A DNA stretch of 64,000 nt from NCBI GenBank assembly GCA_016841325.1, contig JAENZJ010000021.1, positions 1-64,000 on the forward strand. The letters run 5' to 3'. This document shows positions 48,061-57,332 of the stretch, one piece after another. How positions within the stretch are numbered: the stretch's first letter is position 1; every line of letters starts with the position of its first letter. Below the pieces are notes generated by a model. The model was not told the origin of the DNA. It saw only the letters and a program-made list of their open reading frames with translations, and made no database searches. A program made the position numbers and the translations under genes. This DNA comes from Thermincola carboxydiphila (GTDB lineage Bacteria; Bacillota; Thermincolia; Thermincolales; UBA2595).

Positions 48061-50916
48061 ATGGAAGAAGCGACAAGAAGTCTTGCATCAGTAGTAAGCA
48101 ATGTTGATTTTTCTTCATATAAAACAAAGAACGATTCCCTTCTAATTTGTGAAGTGTATAAAGATGGGATATTTAATAATTTTAATAGATTCTGTTACAC
48201 TAATAATTTTCAACGAATGGGTGACCTTAAAAATTTTGATTTTACTTCTTTATTTGATATCAAAGGTTTTGGAAAAGTACGGGTAAACAGAATTATTGAA
48301 AGATATAATTCTATCATGTTTGAAGATAATTTAGTTTTTGAAGGTAATCAAGCTAACAATACCACTGTTTTTATATCAATGGATGATGCAATAGATACCG
48401 TCTATAATGAAAATAAGTACAATATTTTTAGGAAGTTTTGTTCTGATAATGGATTTTTGACCATAGCCGATTTAAAACATTTAGATTTTGACATCTTGTT
48501 AGATGTAGATGGTATTGGGGTAGGAAAACTCTCTCAGATAAAAAATAAATACACAGAGATTATGCTGAGTAACGAAGAAACGCAGCTAACTCAAACATCA
48601 AACACCAACGAACATGCGAAAACGCAAAAATATCATATCCATGCTGATTACTTTGGCATTGACATATCTTTTGCTTACGAAGAAAAAATTTGTGAGGCTC
48701 TACGAAAAAGGAATATTAAATTTATTTCTGATATTGCAAATATCTCAACATACGACTTTGAAAATATTACAGGAATGGGCAAAAAGCGTATTGCCGAGGC
48801 ATTAGAAAAAGCTAAGCTATTTGAACAGCCTATTGAGGAGTTTGTTTCATCTTCACTTGCTCAAATTCGTAATAAAGATGAATATCAGTGCTACCGTGAG
48901 GTCGTATACAATAAAAAAACCCTTGAGCAAGTTGGAATTGAGTACGGACTAACAAGGGAAAGAATACGTCAAAAGAAAAATAAGATAGAAAAATATGCTT
49001 TTCCAATCATTAACCTTTTTGTAGAGGTATTGATGAAAAGTGGTATACTTGATAACATAATAACTTTTGATTTTGAATATTTGTCAGGATTGATTGGGTC
49101 TTATGACAGTGCTACATTTGCTAAAGACATATTAGCTAATTGTGAGATGAGGCATATAAAATATTCTGCAGATTTTGAGTTGTTTTTTGTTAACAAAAAT
49201 CCAGAAGAGATAAAAACAAAGCTTAGAAATATTACCTTAAAACTTGGAAATGTCTTTTCGTTTGTTGATAAAATGGAACTAGTCGAGAAGATGTTGAAGG
49301 AAGAAAATGTTTCTTTTATCGATGTATTTTCTTTTCCAGACTATTTGGCTTACTTTGGTTATAAAAAATATAAGGATTATTACATTAAAGGACGAGTTTC
49401 TCTTGGTTGTATAGCAGAAATTGTTATGCAGAAATATTTTAATAATGGAATTCAAAATACAACAGAAGATATTGCAAAATTAAGAGGATATATAGATAAG
49501 GAATTTGGCATTAGGCTTTCTGAAGAAGATAATGACAGAAATTTATGGGTTATATTAGAAAGAAACAACAGTAACATTATACTTTGGGGAAAGAGCAAAA
49601 AAATACACATTGAACATGTTATTGTTAGCGATTCTTTATTAGAGAAAATAAAAGATAGAGTTGCATTAGAGCTGACAACTACCCCATCAATATCTTCTGA
49701 TTACATATTTGAACAGGTAAAGCCTTTGTTACAAATCACTTGTAGTAATATCTACTGTAAAGAAGCTTTATACGGGGTCCTTCAGTATTATTTTTCAGAT
49801 TTATTTATATTCAAAAAACTGACTATTAAGGCGACTGGAAACAACGAAAATACTCAAAAAATGCTTGAAGATTATATTTATGAACAAGGAGGGTCTGTTT
49901 CTACGGCATCTGCTAAAGAACATTTCTCTAGATGGACTTCCATCATGCTCAATGCTGCCATTAACTTAAATAAGAATATATTGGCTTGGGAAAATGGTGA
50001 AAACTTAATTTTAGCTTCTGCTTTGCAGTTGTCCGATAGGTTTGTCTCAGAATTTCAACAAAAGATAGATGATAGCTTTATTAATGGATATACAAATGGC
50101 TATATGATTGCAAAAAATGCACGGGTATTACTGCTAAAACATCAAATTAAAGATGATGTGATTTCTGTATATTCATTGGCAAAGCATCTTTTCCCTGAAA
50201 AATATTTCTTTACAAGGAGGCCGCATATTTTACAGAAATATGCAGAAAAGCAGTTTACGTCTGTTGATCTTATACTTATGCTTTACAAGAACAAATCTAT
50301 TATTAGCTATGGAGAAATGAAAGAACGATTGATAAACGATTTTGCTATGGATGAAGTCATGGCTGGGAACAACATTGCAAAGGCAATTCCCTACCTCTTC
50401 CAAACTGACATTGATCAATATTCCCTGCCCAACTACGTTACATATCGTCAAGAAGATGTAATGGATTGTATTGCATATGTTGATAAGTATATTTCCTTAA
50501 GAGGTTATATTATCCTTTCTGAAATAGATAAATCAGATTTGTATCGAAAGTCAATTGATGTTCTGGACATACGCATTCCAATTAATTCGTATATTGTAAA
50601 ATCGATAATCTTAAAAGAATACCCGGCAAAATATAGGTTTATTGGAAGAAAAAATTATGATTGGCGATATGATAACTTAATAATTGTTTCAATTTCATCA
50701 CCAATAATTACCTTTACTGACGCCATTATTCATTTGCTAACTAATGAATTTACAGATAAAGAAAATTTTATTCTTTCAAAAATCGAACAATTTTTGCGTG
50801 AAAAGGAATTAATCGTAAATAAAATACCAGATGAGTTTTTTTCATCAGAAAAAATAATTATTGACGAATATGAACGAGTTTTTATTCGAGAGGAGGATCA
50901 GGATGAGGTCGTTTAA
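48061..50916 (+). CDS. Large protein with RNAP alpha-CTD-like repeats and sigma-70 region 4-like segment
   Basis: 951 residues from ATG 48061 behind AAGGAG (48045-48050). Three repeats of about 50 residues resemble the helix-hairpin-helix alpha-CTD of RNA polymerase: LKNFDFTSLFDIKGFGKVRV (about 60-85), LKHLDFDILLDVDGIGVGKL (about 145-170) and ISTYDFENITGMGKKRIAEA (about 225-250). Next, TLEQVGIEYGLTRERIRQKK (about 285-310) is a sigma-70 region 4-type helix-turn-helix. The last ~630 residues are helical and unrecognised; I see no nuclease, ATPase or methylase motif. First gene of a five-gene operon; its end overlaps the next gene by 14 bp. It probably recognises DNA or RNA polymerase for the system (inference). 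Confidence 0.75.
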   Translation: MEEATRSLASVVSNVDFSSYKTKNDSLLICEVYKDGIFNNFNRFCYTNNFQRMGDLKNFDFTSLFDIKGFGKVRVNRIIERYNSIMFEDNLVFEGNQANNTTVFISMDDAIDTVYNENKYNIFRKFCSDNGFLTIADLKHLDFDILLDVDGIGVGKLSQIKNKYTEIMLSNEETQLTQTSNTNEHAKTQKYHIHADYFGIDISFAYEEKICEALRKRNIKFISDIANISTYDFENITGMGKKRIAEALEKAKLFEQPIEEFVSSSLAQIRNKDEYQCYREVVYNKKTLEQVGIEYGLTRERIRQKKNKIEKYAFPIINLFVEVLMKSGILDNIITFDFEYLSGLIGSYDSATFAKDILANCEMRHIKYSADFELFFVNKNPEEIKTKLRNITLKLGNVFSFVDKMELVEKMLKEENVSFIDVFSFPDYLAYFGYKKYKDYYIKGRVSLGCIAEIVMQKYFNNGIQNTTEDIAKLRGYIDKEFGIRLSEEDNDRNLWVILERNNSNIILWGKSKKIHIEHVIVSDSLLEKIKDRVALELTTTPSISSDYIFEQVKPLLQITCSNIYCKEALYGVLQYYFSDLFIFKKLTIKATGNNENTQKMLEDYIYEQGGSVSTASAKEHFSRWTSIMLNAAINLNKNILAWENGENLILASALQLSDRFVSEFQQKIDDSFINGYTNGYMIAKNARVLLLKHQIKDDVISVYSLAKHLFPEKYFFTRRPHILQKYAEKQFTSVDLILMLYKNKSIISYGEMKERLINDFAMDEVMAGNNIAKAIPYLFQTDIDQYSLPNYVTYRQEDVMDCIAYVDKYISLRGYIILSEIDKSDLYRKSIDVLDIRIPINSYIVKSIILKEYPAKYRFIGRKNYDWRYDNLIIVSISSPIITFTDAIIHLLTNEFTDKENFILSKIEQFLREKELIVNKIPDEFFSSEKIIIDEYERVFIREEDQDEVV

Positions 50917-53008
50917 AGATATGAACATAAAACTTATATACGATACCTCTACATCGAATATTGTTGATGAGCTAATAGTTCCCTTATTAGCTCGTTCTAA
51001 AAAGTATTACCGAGGAGTCGGGTACTTCTCTTCTGCATGGTTAGGATTGACGTTTAAGGGTATACAACAATTTGTCTTGAACAATGGACGGATGCAATTA
51101 TTGACTTCTCCACAATTAAATGACGAAGACTGGAATGCAATCGTAAATGGTGAAAAAGCAAAAACTGATGAAGTTATATATAAATCGATTTGCAAATCCA
51201 TCAACGATTTTGACACCACTACAAAAAAAGATGTCTTGAATATGTTATCTTGGCTCATCGCAGATGGATTCCTCGATATAAAATTTGTGGTTTGCAAAAA
51301 TATTGTTGGGAATTATCACGATAAAATTGCTGTTTTTGAAGACTGTAAAGGAAATAAAATTTGTTTGCACGGGTCTCTTAACGATTCATTACAAGCTACT
51401 TATAATGGCGAATGTGTCTCTGTGTTTAAGAGCTGGGTAAATGGGCAAGTAGAGTATTTGGAAGGGCATTTCGAGAATTTTTGTGAGTTATATAACAATA
51501 AAAATGGCTATTTCGAAGTTTATGATATTCCTAATATGCTAAAAGAAGAGCTGAAGAAATATCAATCCTCAGAGAGACCTTACCTCATTGAAAATAAGAA
51601 GCGAGAAACAATTCATCTGCCTGAGTATATTAAGGAATTGCATGATTATCAAAATGAAGCTATCAAGAACTTAATAGCAAACGATTGGCATGGGATATTT
51701 GAAATGGCAACGGGAACCGGCAAAACAATTACTGCTATCGAAGCTACTAGAATATATATAGAAATGAACAAGCGAGCACTTATAATTGTTATTGTCCCTT
51801 TTTCTCATTTGATAACCCAATGGGAGAAAGTATTGCTAGACTTTGGTTATCAGAACATAGTATGTTGCTATAAAAGGACAAAAACTTGGTTACCAGAAGC
51901 AAAAAGGGCAGTGAAGAATTTTAATGCGAAGTTGCAGGATGTGGCTTGCCTTGTAACAACATATAAAACCGCTTCATCAGATGATTTTGTTACTATGGTA
52001 CAGAGCGTGAACTCTGATGCCTTTTTAATCGCTGATGAATGCCACTATATTGGTAGCACTATATACTCTAGAGTCATGGTGAAAAATATCAACGTGCGAC
52101 TGGGATTATCAGCTACCCCGGATAGATGGCTTGATGATGAAGGTACGCATAAGCTAAGAGACTATTTTGGAAAGATAGTTTTCGAGTATGATCTCCGGAC
52201 TGCTATTGAAAATAAGTTTTTGACACCATACGAGTATCATCCCATAATAGTACATTTGAATACTCAAGAACTCGAGGAGTATGAAGAATTAAGTAAAAAA
52301 ATAAGTCGAATCGTTAGTATTAATAAGGAAATTGAAAAAGGGTCTGCTGCTGAAATTTTACTTATAAAACGGGCCTCCATTATATCCCAAGCAGAGAGCA
52401 AGAAGGAAACATTAAAAGCAATTTTAACAAAACAAGTTCATAATAAGTGCATTAAACATACACTGTTTTACTGCGCCAAGGGTGAAAGTAAGCAAATCAT
52501 ACGCCTTCTAGCTGACTTAAATATTAAGGCACACGAATTTGTCTACGATGTTAGCTCCAATAAAAGGGAGGAGTTGCTCTTGCAATTTGATCGAGGTGAT
52601 ATACAGGCTTTGGTTGCAATTAAATGCTTAGATGAAGGAGTGGACGTCCCAAGCACACAAATAGCTTATTTTTTAGCCAGCACTTCTAACCCTCGAGAAT
52701 TTATACAACGTCGGGGAAGGATTTTAAGAAGGTCAAAGAACAAAAGCAAAGCCTGCCTTTATGACTTCATCGTAATGCCGGAAATACAACAAAATACTTT
52801 GGATGATGACATGGTGAAGATATATAAGAGTATTATTTCAAAAGAACTTCCCCGTTTTGCTGAGTTTTCTTATAACTCTGAAAATAAATATGAAGCTCAT
52901 GACACTTTACGTCCATACCTGCGTTCAATGGGTTTGGAATATTTAATGGATTTATTGCCTCACGAAATTTATCAAGTACTTTATAATATAGAATTTTCCA
53001 AGACATAA
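50903..53008 (+). CDS. PLD-family nuclease / SF2 helicase fusion
   Basis: 701 residues from ATG 50903, behind AGGAGG; the ATG lies inside the end of the upstream gene. Residues 1-190 are a phospholipase-D-like domain with GVGYFSSAWLGL and the catalytic half-site YHDKIAVFED...GSLNDS (about 137-160), as in PLD-type nucleases. Residues about 240-650 are an SF2 helicase: MATGTGKTITA (I, about 270), VTTYKTA, DECHYIG (II, about 377), LGLSATPDRW (III) and FIQRRGRILRRSKNK (VI). It could unwind and cut invading DNA. DISARM and Mokosh also pair PLD and helicase modules, but with different layouts. Confidence 0.88.
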   Translation: MRSFKDMNIKLIYDTSTSNIVDELIVPLLARSKKYYRGVGYFSSAWLGLTFKGIQQFVLNNGRMQLLTSPQLNDEDWNAIVNGEKAKTDEVIYKSICKSINDFDTTTKKDVLNMLSWLIADGFLDIKFVVCKNIVGNYHDKIAVFEDCKGNKICLHGSLNDSLQATYNGECVSVFKSWVNGQVEYLEGHFENFCELYNNKNGYFEVYDIPNMLKEELKKYQSSERPYLIENKKRETIHLPEYIKELHDYQNEAIKNLIANDWHGIFEMATGTGKTITAIEATRIYIEMNKRALIIVIVPFSHLITQWEKVLLDFGYQNIVCCYKRTKTWLPEAKRAVKNFNAKLQDVACLVTTYKTASSDDFVTMVQSVNSDAFLIADECHYIGSTIYSRVMVKNINVRLGLSATPDRWLDDEGTHKLRDYFGKIVFEYDLRTAIENKFLTPYEYHPIIVHLNTQELEEYEELSKKISRIVSINKEIEKGSAAEILLIKRASIISQAESKKETLKAILTKQVHNKCIKHTLFYCAKGESKQIIRLLADLNIKAHEFVYDVSSNKREELLLQFDRGDIQALVAIKCLDEGVDVPSTQIAYFLASTSNPREFIQRRGRILRRSKNKSKACLYDFIVMPEIQQNTLDDDMVKIYKSIISKELPRFAEFSYNSENKYEAHDTLRPYLRSMGLEYLMDLLPHEIYQVLYNIEFSKT

Positions 53009-53023
53009 AGGAGGGTGAAACTG

Positions 53024-53200
53024 ATGAGTAAAATTAATGTAGACCTTATTAAGGAAATCGAAAACCGAGCAGATAGTAAGATTATTCAAAAGATTGCTAT
53101 TGAGATACTAAATCAAATTAGCAACGACTCGTCTGATGAACATTTAAAGAATGTAATTAAACGGCGAGTAGATATCGCGGTAAGGGAGGAAGAAAAATGA
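53024..53200 (+). CDS. Small helical protein of the defence-like operon
   Basis: 58 residues from ATG 53024, 16 bp after the helicase stop and behind AAGGAGGG. It is charged and predicted all-helical (VDLIKEIENRADSKIIQKIA, EHLKNVIKRRVDIAV), without a recognised domain. The stop overlaps the ATPase start (ATGA), so translation is coupled. It may be an assembly or adaptor subunit of the ATPase (inference). Confidence 0.7.
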   Translation: MSKINVDLIKEIENRADSKIIQKIAIEILNQISNDSSDEHLKNVIKRRVDIAVREEEK

Positions 53201-55245
53201 GACTTTGCTCGATGACTTTAGAGAATTTCAGGCAGTTTTATGGTAAGCAACATATTGACTTCACTGACGATGAGCAAAATATAACTGTTATTTTGGGGGA
53301 AAATGGCAACGGGAAAACAGGAATTTTTAGAGCCATTATATTTTGCTTATTTAACGAGAAGGAATTGCCAAATGATCGTAAAGATCGGGGGGCAGACCCC
53401 AATAAAGTCCATCTTGTAAATTTGAATGTTTTACAAGAAAATATAGGCATACCTACTGACGCAAGGGTTGAGTTAACCTTTATACATGGAGGGAAAAAAT
53501 ACATTTTGGAACGTTCTGTTTATGACATGATGACCGATACTGGTGAAATTAGAAGGAACTTGGAAGTTGAAGTGAAATTGTTAATCCAAAATGAGGACGG
53601 TAACGTCGAAAGTGTCTTGACAAAAGAAAGTGATGTTGCAAAAAAAATAAACGATATAATCAATAACCGAGTTAAGGATCTGTTTTTCTTTGACGGTGAT
53701 AAAATTGAGGCTTTGTCCACAACGAATGCAAATTCTCGCGAAGAAATAAAGAATGGGATTATGAGATTACTTCAGATTGATTCTATCAAACGGGCCATTG
53801 ATATTACTTCTCGTCTTAAATCTGATCAACACCGTATCATAAAAGCTAAAGCTGACACCAAACTTCGTGTCAAGGAAGAAGAGTTGGAGCAATTAAAACA
53901 AGAATTGGCCTCCGATCAAGAAGCCTTAGATACTAAGCGTTCGGAGTTGGAGCGTGTCCGTACAACCATAGCAGACTATGAGCATGAACAACAAGAGAAT
54001 GCATCAATCAAGGAGCTTTTTGAACAAAGAGCAAGTGTACTGGAAAACAAGAAAAAAACTGAAAAAATAATTGATGACATGCGCACGGCTATTGACAGTA
54101 TTGTTTCCAAATACGGACATAGCCTTTTATTGCAAGAGACAATACTGCATACACGTTCTTTTATCGAGCAAGAGGAGCGTATGAATTCCTACCATAGCGG
54201 TATAACTTCTGACTTAATTAATGACATTATTGGCTCAGGTAAGTGTATTTGTGAAAGACCATTTGAGATTGGTGATGAAACTTATCTTAAATTACAGGAA
54301 TTAAAGCGTAGATATGAAAAAATGAGATTATCTGATTTTCTTAAGGATTTTAAGCGCAATTTAAAATTGTCCCTTTCCTTTGGAGATGATATAGATGTTT
54401 ATATACAAAGTACTTTAAAAGATTATTTCACCCAGCTTAATGAGCTCGAAAAGTTGAGAAAACAGCTTGATGAAATTGACTTGAAGAAAAACGAGTTTAG
54501 TCAAAGAGAGGATAGGTTAAAAGGTATTGAAATCAGTCTTCAGCGTTGCAAGCAAGATGCAGAGTCTTTGAATAAGTCTATCGCTGTCCTTGAATATGAG
54601 ATTGCATCAAAGTTGCAGAAAATCGACAAACAAGAACAAGAGGTAAAGGAACTTCGCAAGAAAGACAAAGAACTTCAGCATGATAATAATGTATTAGAAT
54701 ACTACGAAAAACTCCTTGATCTATTTACATCTATAAGAGATACATATAGTGGCAAAATGAGAGCTCGTCTATCTGAGGAATCAACAGAGATATTTGAACA
54801 GCTGATTTCTGAGAAGGACAAGCAGGTCTTAAGTCAGATCATAATAAATGAACAATACGAAATACAGGCAAAAGGTTGGAATGATATATCTATTTTTCAA
54901 GACATATCTTCAGGGCAGAAACAAATGTTATCCCTATCTTTTGTTGCTGCATTAGCTAGGGTTGCCGCTGGCGCTAATGGTAAGATTATAGATATGCCAT
55001 TATTTATGGATACACCATTTGCAAAACTTGATGGCAACAACCGGGACAACCTTATTATGAATATGCCAAAACTAACTTCTCAATGGATACTGTTGGTGAC
55101 AGATACTGAATTTGCACGCAAAGAAGTGAACCAAATGAAAGCAACGCATAGATGGAAAAAACTCTATCATTTAGATAAAATTGGAAATGGATACACCCAA
55201 ATCGTACCCATTAAAGATATTAATGCTTTTGCAGCAAGTAGATAG
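53197..55245 (+). CDS. DndD-like SMC/Rad50-type ATPase
   Basis: 682 residues. Walker A is GENGNGKTGIFRAIIF (about 32-47), and FFFDGDKIEAL (about 160) is a hallmark of DndD proteins. Two coiled-coil arms (about 200-300 and 400-510) flank a hinge with GKCICERPFEIG (about 349), a partial zinc-hook-like CxC. ABC signature SSGQKQMLSLSF (about 570) and Walker B PLFMDTPFAKLD (about 600) complete the head. DndD works with DndB/C/E in DNA phosphorothioation; SMC-like ATPases of this type also serve other defence systems. No Dnd modification gene is in the window. The start overlaps the preceding stop by 4 bp. Confidence 0.9.
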   Translation: MRLCSMTLENFRQFYGKQHIDFTDDEQNITVILGENGNGKTGIFRAIIFCLFNEKELPNDRKDRGADPNKVHLVNLNVLQENIGIPTDARVELTFIHGGKKYILERSVYDMMTDTGEIRRNLEVEVKLLIQNEDGNVESVLTKESDVAKKINDIINNRVKDLFFFDGDKIEALSTTNANSREEIKNGIMRLLQIDSIKRAIDITSRLKSDQHRIIKAKADTKLRVKEEELEQLKQELASDQEALDTKRSELERVRTTIADYEHEQQENASIKELFEQRASVLENKKKTEKIIDDMRTAIDSIVSKYGHSLLLQETILHTRSFIEQEERMNSYHSGITSDLINDIIGSGKCICERPFEIGDETYLKLQELKRRYEKMRLSDFLKDFKRNLKLSLSFGDDIDVYIQSTLKDYFTQLNELEKLRKQLDEIDLKKNEFSQREDRLKGIEISLQRCKQDAESLNKSIAVLEYEIASKLQKIDKQEQEVKELRKKDKELQHDNNVLEYYEKLLDLFTSIRDTYSGKMRARLSEESTEIFEQLISEKDKQVLSQIIINEQYEIQAKGWNDISIFQDISSGQKQMLSLSFVAALARVAAGANGKIIDMPLFMDTPFAKLDGNNRDNLIMNMPKLTSQWILLVTDTEFARKEVNQMKATHRWKKLYHLDKIGNGYTQIVPIKDINAFAASR

Positions 55246-55255
55246 GAGGATAGCA

Positions 55256-55732
55256 ATGATTAAATATTCTGCAATAAAGGAAAAAGATAGTTATAAAGTT
55301 AATGTGGATAAGCGCTATGATGATTTATATGATGTTTTAACCGGAAGAACGAGCAAATGCAAGGTCTTTGATAATCAAATAAGCTTATTTATTTTCGCTG
55401 CATCTATCGGACATAAAAGAAAAATAGCAAAAGATATCATCCAACAAAGTGATAATGCAATACATTGCCAACCTATTAGTGAAGAGCAGTTAGCAACACT
55501 GTTTTCTATAATGGTTTCAGATGAAAATCTCGGTGGAGATCTGAATTATTTTCTTGATAATGAATACTTGTCAAAAGGGCTCAGGTTAGCTGAGAAATAT
55601 GCTCAGGCTGGTATGGAAGTGCTCTGTGATGAGGTTTTTGAGGATCGCTGGAATGGCTCGACATTAAGTAAAGAGTATTCTGATTACGGCGCCGATTTAC
55701 TTAGATTTATTTATACCGAGCGCAATTTCTAG
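55256..55732 (+). CDS. Small protein resembling phosphorothioation-associated proteins
   Basis: 158 residues from ATG 55256, behind AGGAGGATAGCA and 10 bp after the ATPase stop. The central segment KVFDNQISLFIFAASIGHKRK resembles the 'FaAsiGy+++' run of a small protein family found beside dnd genes (dnd-associated protein 4 type). That match is from memory of the family pattern and is not tested. The rest is helical and acidic. Last gene of the operon, followed by a strong terminator. Confidence 0.65.
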   Translation: MIKYSAIKEKDSYKVNVDKRYDDLYDVLTGRTSKCKVFDNQISLFIFAASIGHKRKIAKDIIQQSDNAIHCQPISEEQLATLFSIMVSDENLGGDLNYFLDNEYLSKGLRLAEKYAQAGMEVLCDEVFEDRWNGSTLSKEYSDYGADLLRFIYTERNF

Positions 55733-55773
55733 GTGAGTTTTCATAAGATGATAATGTACTTGGTTGGAACAAG

Positions 55774-55820
55774 AAGCCAAGCCATGTAAGCAATATGTTA
55801 AACAAGGCTTGGCTTTTTTT
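55774..55820 (+). terminator. Terminator of the defence-like operon
   Basis: AAGCCAAGCC (55774-55783) and GGCTTGGCTT (55806-55815) form a perfect 10-bp stem, followed by TTTTT. Confidence 0.88.
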
Positions 55821-55852
55821 GCTCCGCTTGAAGCTGTTCAGTTAAGTTTTAT

Positions 55853-55957
55853 TCAATCCCTAAGTGAACGCCCCTTTTGGTGGTGATTTTTCTTGTACTC
55901 CCGCTCCGGCAGCATGTCCTCAATACAGTAGGTTATAATAAGATTAGCCGTATTCAT
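55853..55957 (-). CDS. Small ORF coupled to the methyltransferase gene
   Basis: 34 residues beginning MNTANLIITYCIEDMLPERE, very basic after that, ending RSLRD. Its ATG overlaps the methyltransferase stop in an ATGA arrangement, suggesting coupled translation. It may instead be the remnant of a longer gene cut by the nearby mobile element, whose right end lies close to this stop codon. Confidence 0.35.
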   Translation of the reverse strand: MNTANLIITYCIEDMLPEREYKKNHHQKGRSLRD

Positions 55958-56637
55958 TCAGGCTTTCTCCCCCCAAAAATACCAAAATTAAGGTATTTCC
56001 AGTGGCAGCCTACATCCACAAAACCGGCGTCAGTCAGCCAGTCCATCTGGTCCCTGACTGTAGCCGGAATATCTTCTTCAAGGTACTTTTGAAACCACTT
56101 CTCATCATCTTCTCCATTGGATCTTATAAAATGCCGCCACAACCGGTGATACTGTTCGGTAAGGTAGGGAGTCGCCCCCAGGACGATATCCCTGTTGAGG
56201 AAGATCCCTCCCGGATTCAATACCCGGTAAATTCTTTTGTAGAGGTCAGCCTTACCCGGATTATCCAGGTGGTGGATGGAGAAACCTGATAAAACAATGT
56301 CATAACCCTGTCCAAAGCTGTCAGATGCGAAGTTCCCCTGTGTTAGCGAAAGGCGGTCTGAATAACAGGCCAGGTTTGTTTTACAGACTTTAAGCATGTT
56401 CTCTGCCAGGTCATAAGAGGTAACCCGGGCTCTGGGAAAATGCTTTAACAGCAGGTAAGACAATATACCTGTACCGCATCCCAGGTCAAGGGCATTTAGT
56501 TCCTGGTCACTCCGATGAGGTATCATCCCGATTATTACATCATGATGCTCCCTGTAAAACGGGATTAATCTCAGGATTAGCTCATCATATATGGCAGCTT
56601 CTTTTTCAAAATGCTCACTGACCTTATCTGAATTCAT
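55954..56637 (-). CDS. Class I SAM-dependent methyltransferase
   Basis: 227 residues. Rossmann-fold motif I is ALDLGCGTGILSYLLL (about 48-63), the acidic end of strand 2 is in TSYDLAENML, and the later motifs are YDIVLSGFSIHHLD and LNPGGIFLNRD. Substrate unknown; the fold covers small-molecule and lipid methylases. It follows a GNAT gene on the same strand by 64 bp. GAGGTGAAAAGCTG precedes ATG 56637. Confidence 0.85.
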   Translation of the reverse strand: MNSDKVSEHFEKEAAIYDELILRLIPFYREHHDVIIGMIPHRSDQELNALDLGCGTGILSYLLLKHFPRARVTSYDLAENMLKVCKTNLACYSDRLSLTQGNFASDSFGQGYDIVLSGFSIHHLDNPGKADLYKRIYRVLNPGGIFLNRDIVLGATPYLTEQYHRLWRHFIRSNGEDDEKWFQKYLEEDIPATVRDQMDWLTDAGFVDVGCHWKYLNFGIFGGRKPE

Positions 56638-56701
56638 CAGCTTTTCACCTCAGTTCATTGCTAATTCTAACCTCATCCCTATTACCCCCGATGCCCTGAA
56701 A

Positions 56702-57199
56702 TCAACTCCCGGATTCTTCTTCCGGTCTGTACCTGACCATTACAAATTCCTTTATCCCTTTCTTAAACAAGTCCGGGATAGTGCCCACCTGAACAAATCC
56801 CAGTCTTTCATAGAGCTTCCGGGCCCTTTCATTGAAGTCACTGACCAAAATAAATAACCTGCCTGCCCTGGCAAAACCCATTTTCTCATAATGGTTCAAT
56901 AATGCGGTCCCAACACCTTTACCACGGTACCGTTTTTTGACCGCAAGTATCCGGCAGTAAGGGAACCCGTAAAAAGCACCATACAGGGCAATCCAGATAA
57001 AACCCAGGCAATTTCCGTCTTCATCCAGGGCCACATAAATTTCTCCCTTATAAAAGCCGTCTGTCAGCATCTCTGCCATTTCCTCATCCGGGTGGTGATA
57101 AATTTCCCCCAGTTCAGAATACTTATGGGCCTCTATACAGTCAGGCAGGTATTCAATATTTCCCTGAACTATGTTTATTTGAACTATGTTTTTCTGCAA
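56702..57199 (-). CDS. GNAT family N-acetyltransferase
   Basis: About 165 residues from TTG 57199, nine bases after AAGGGGGAAAA; 16 upstream codons are open but lack a site. The acetyl-CoA-binding loop is AVKKRYRGKGVGTALLNHYE, with Q/RxxGxG/A as RYRGKGVG. DFNERARKLYERLGFVQVG is the usual C-terminal strand-helix. Substrate unknown. First gene of a short run with the methyltransferase. Confidence 0.85.
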   Translation of the reverse strand: MQKNIVQINIVQGNIEYLPDCIEAHKYSELGEIYHHPDEEMAEMLTDGFYKGEIYVALDEDGNCLGFIWIALYGAFYGFPYCRILAVKKRYRGKGVGTALLNHYEKMGFARAGRLFILVSDFNERARKLYERLGFVQVGTIPDLFKKGIKEFVMVRYRPEEESGS

Positions 57200-57332
57200 T
57201 CTGTTTTCCCCCTTTTCGGATGTTTGCCATACTGTAGGCTCAGGCATTTTTTCTGCACAATCCGGTAAATATTATGTCAACTCTGTAACTCCCCGCATTT
57301 TCCCGGAATATATTATCCAAAAGGGGGGATTT

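Noticed and set aside
50903-53008. DISARM or Mokosh
   Set aside because: No DUF1998 gene, methylase or separate DrmC as in DISARM, and the PLD-helicase order differs from Mokosh type II.
53197-55732. Canonical Dnd phosphorothioation system
   Set aside because: Only a DndD-like ATPase and a dnd-associated-type protein are present; no cysteine desulfurase, PAPS-reductase-like DndC, DndB or DndE is in the window.
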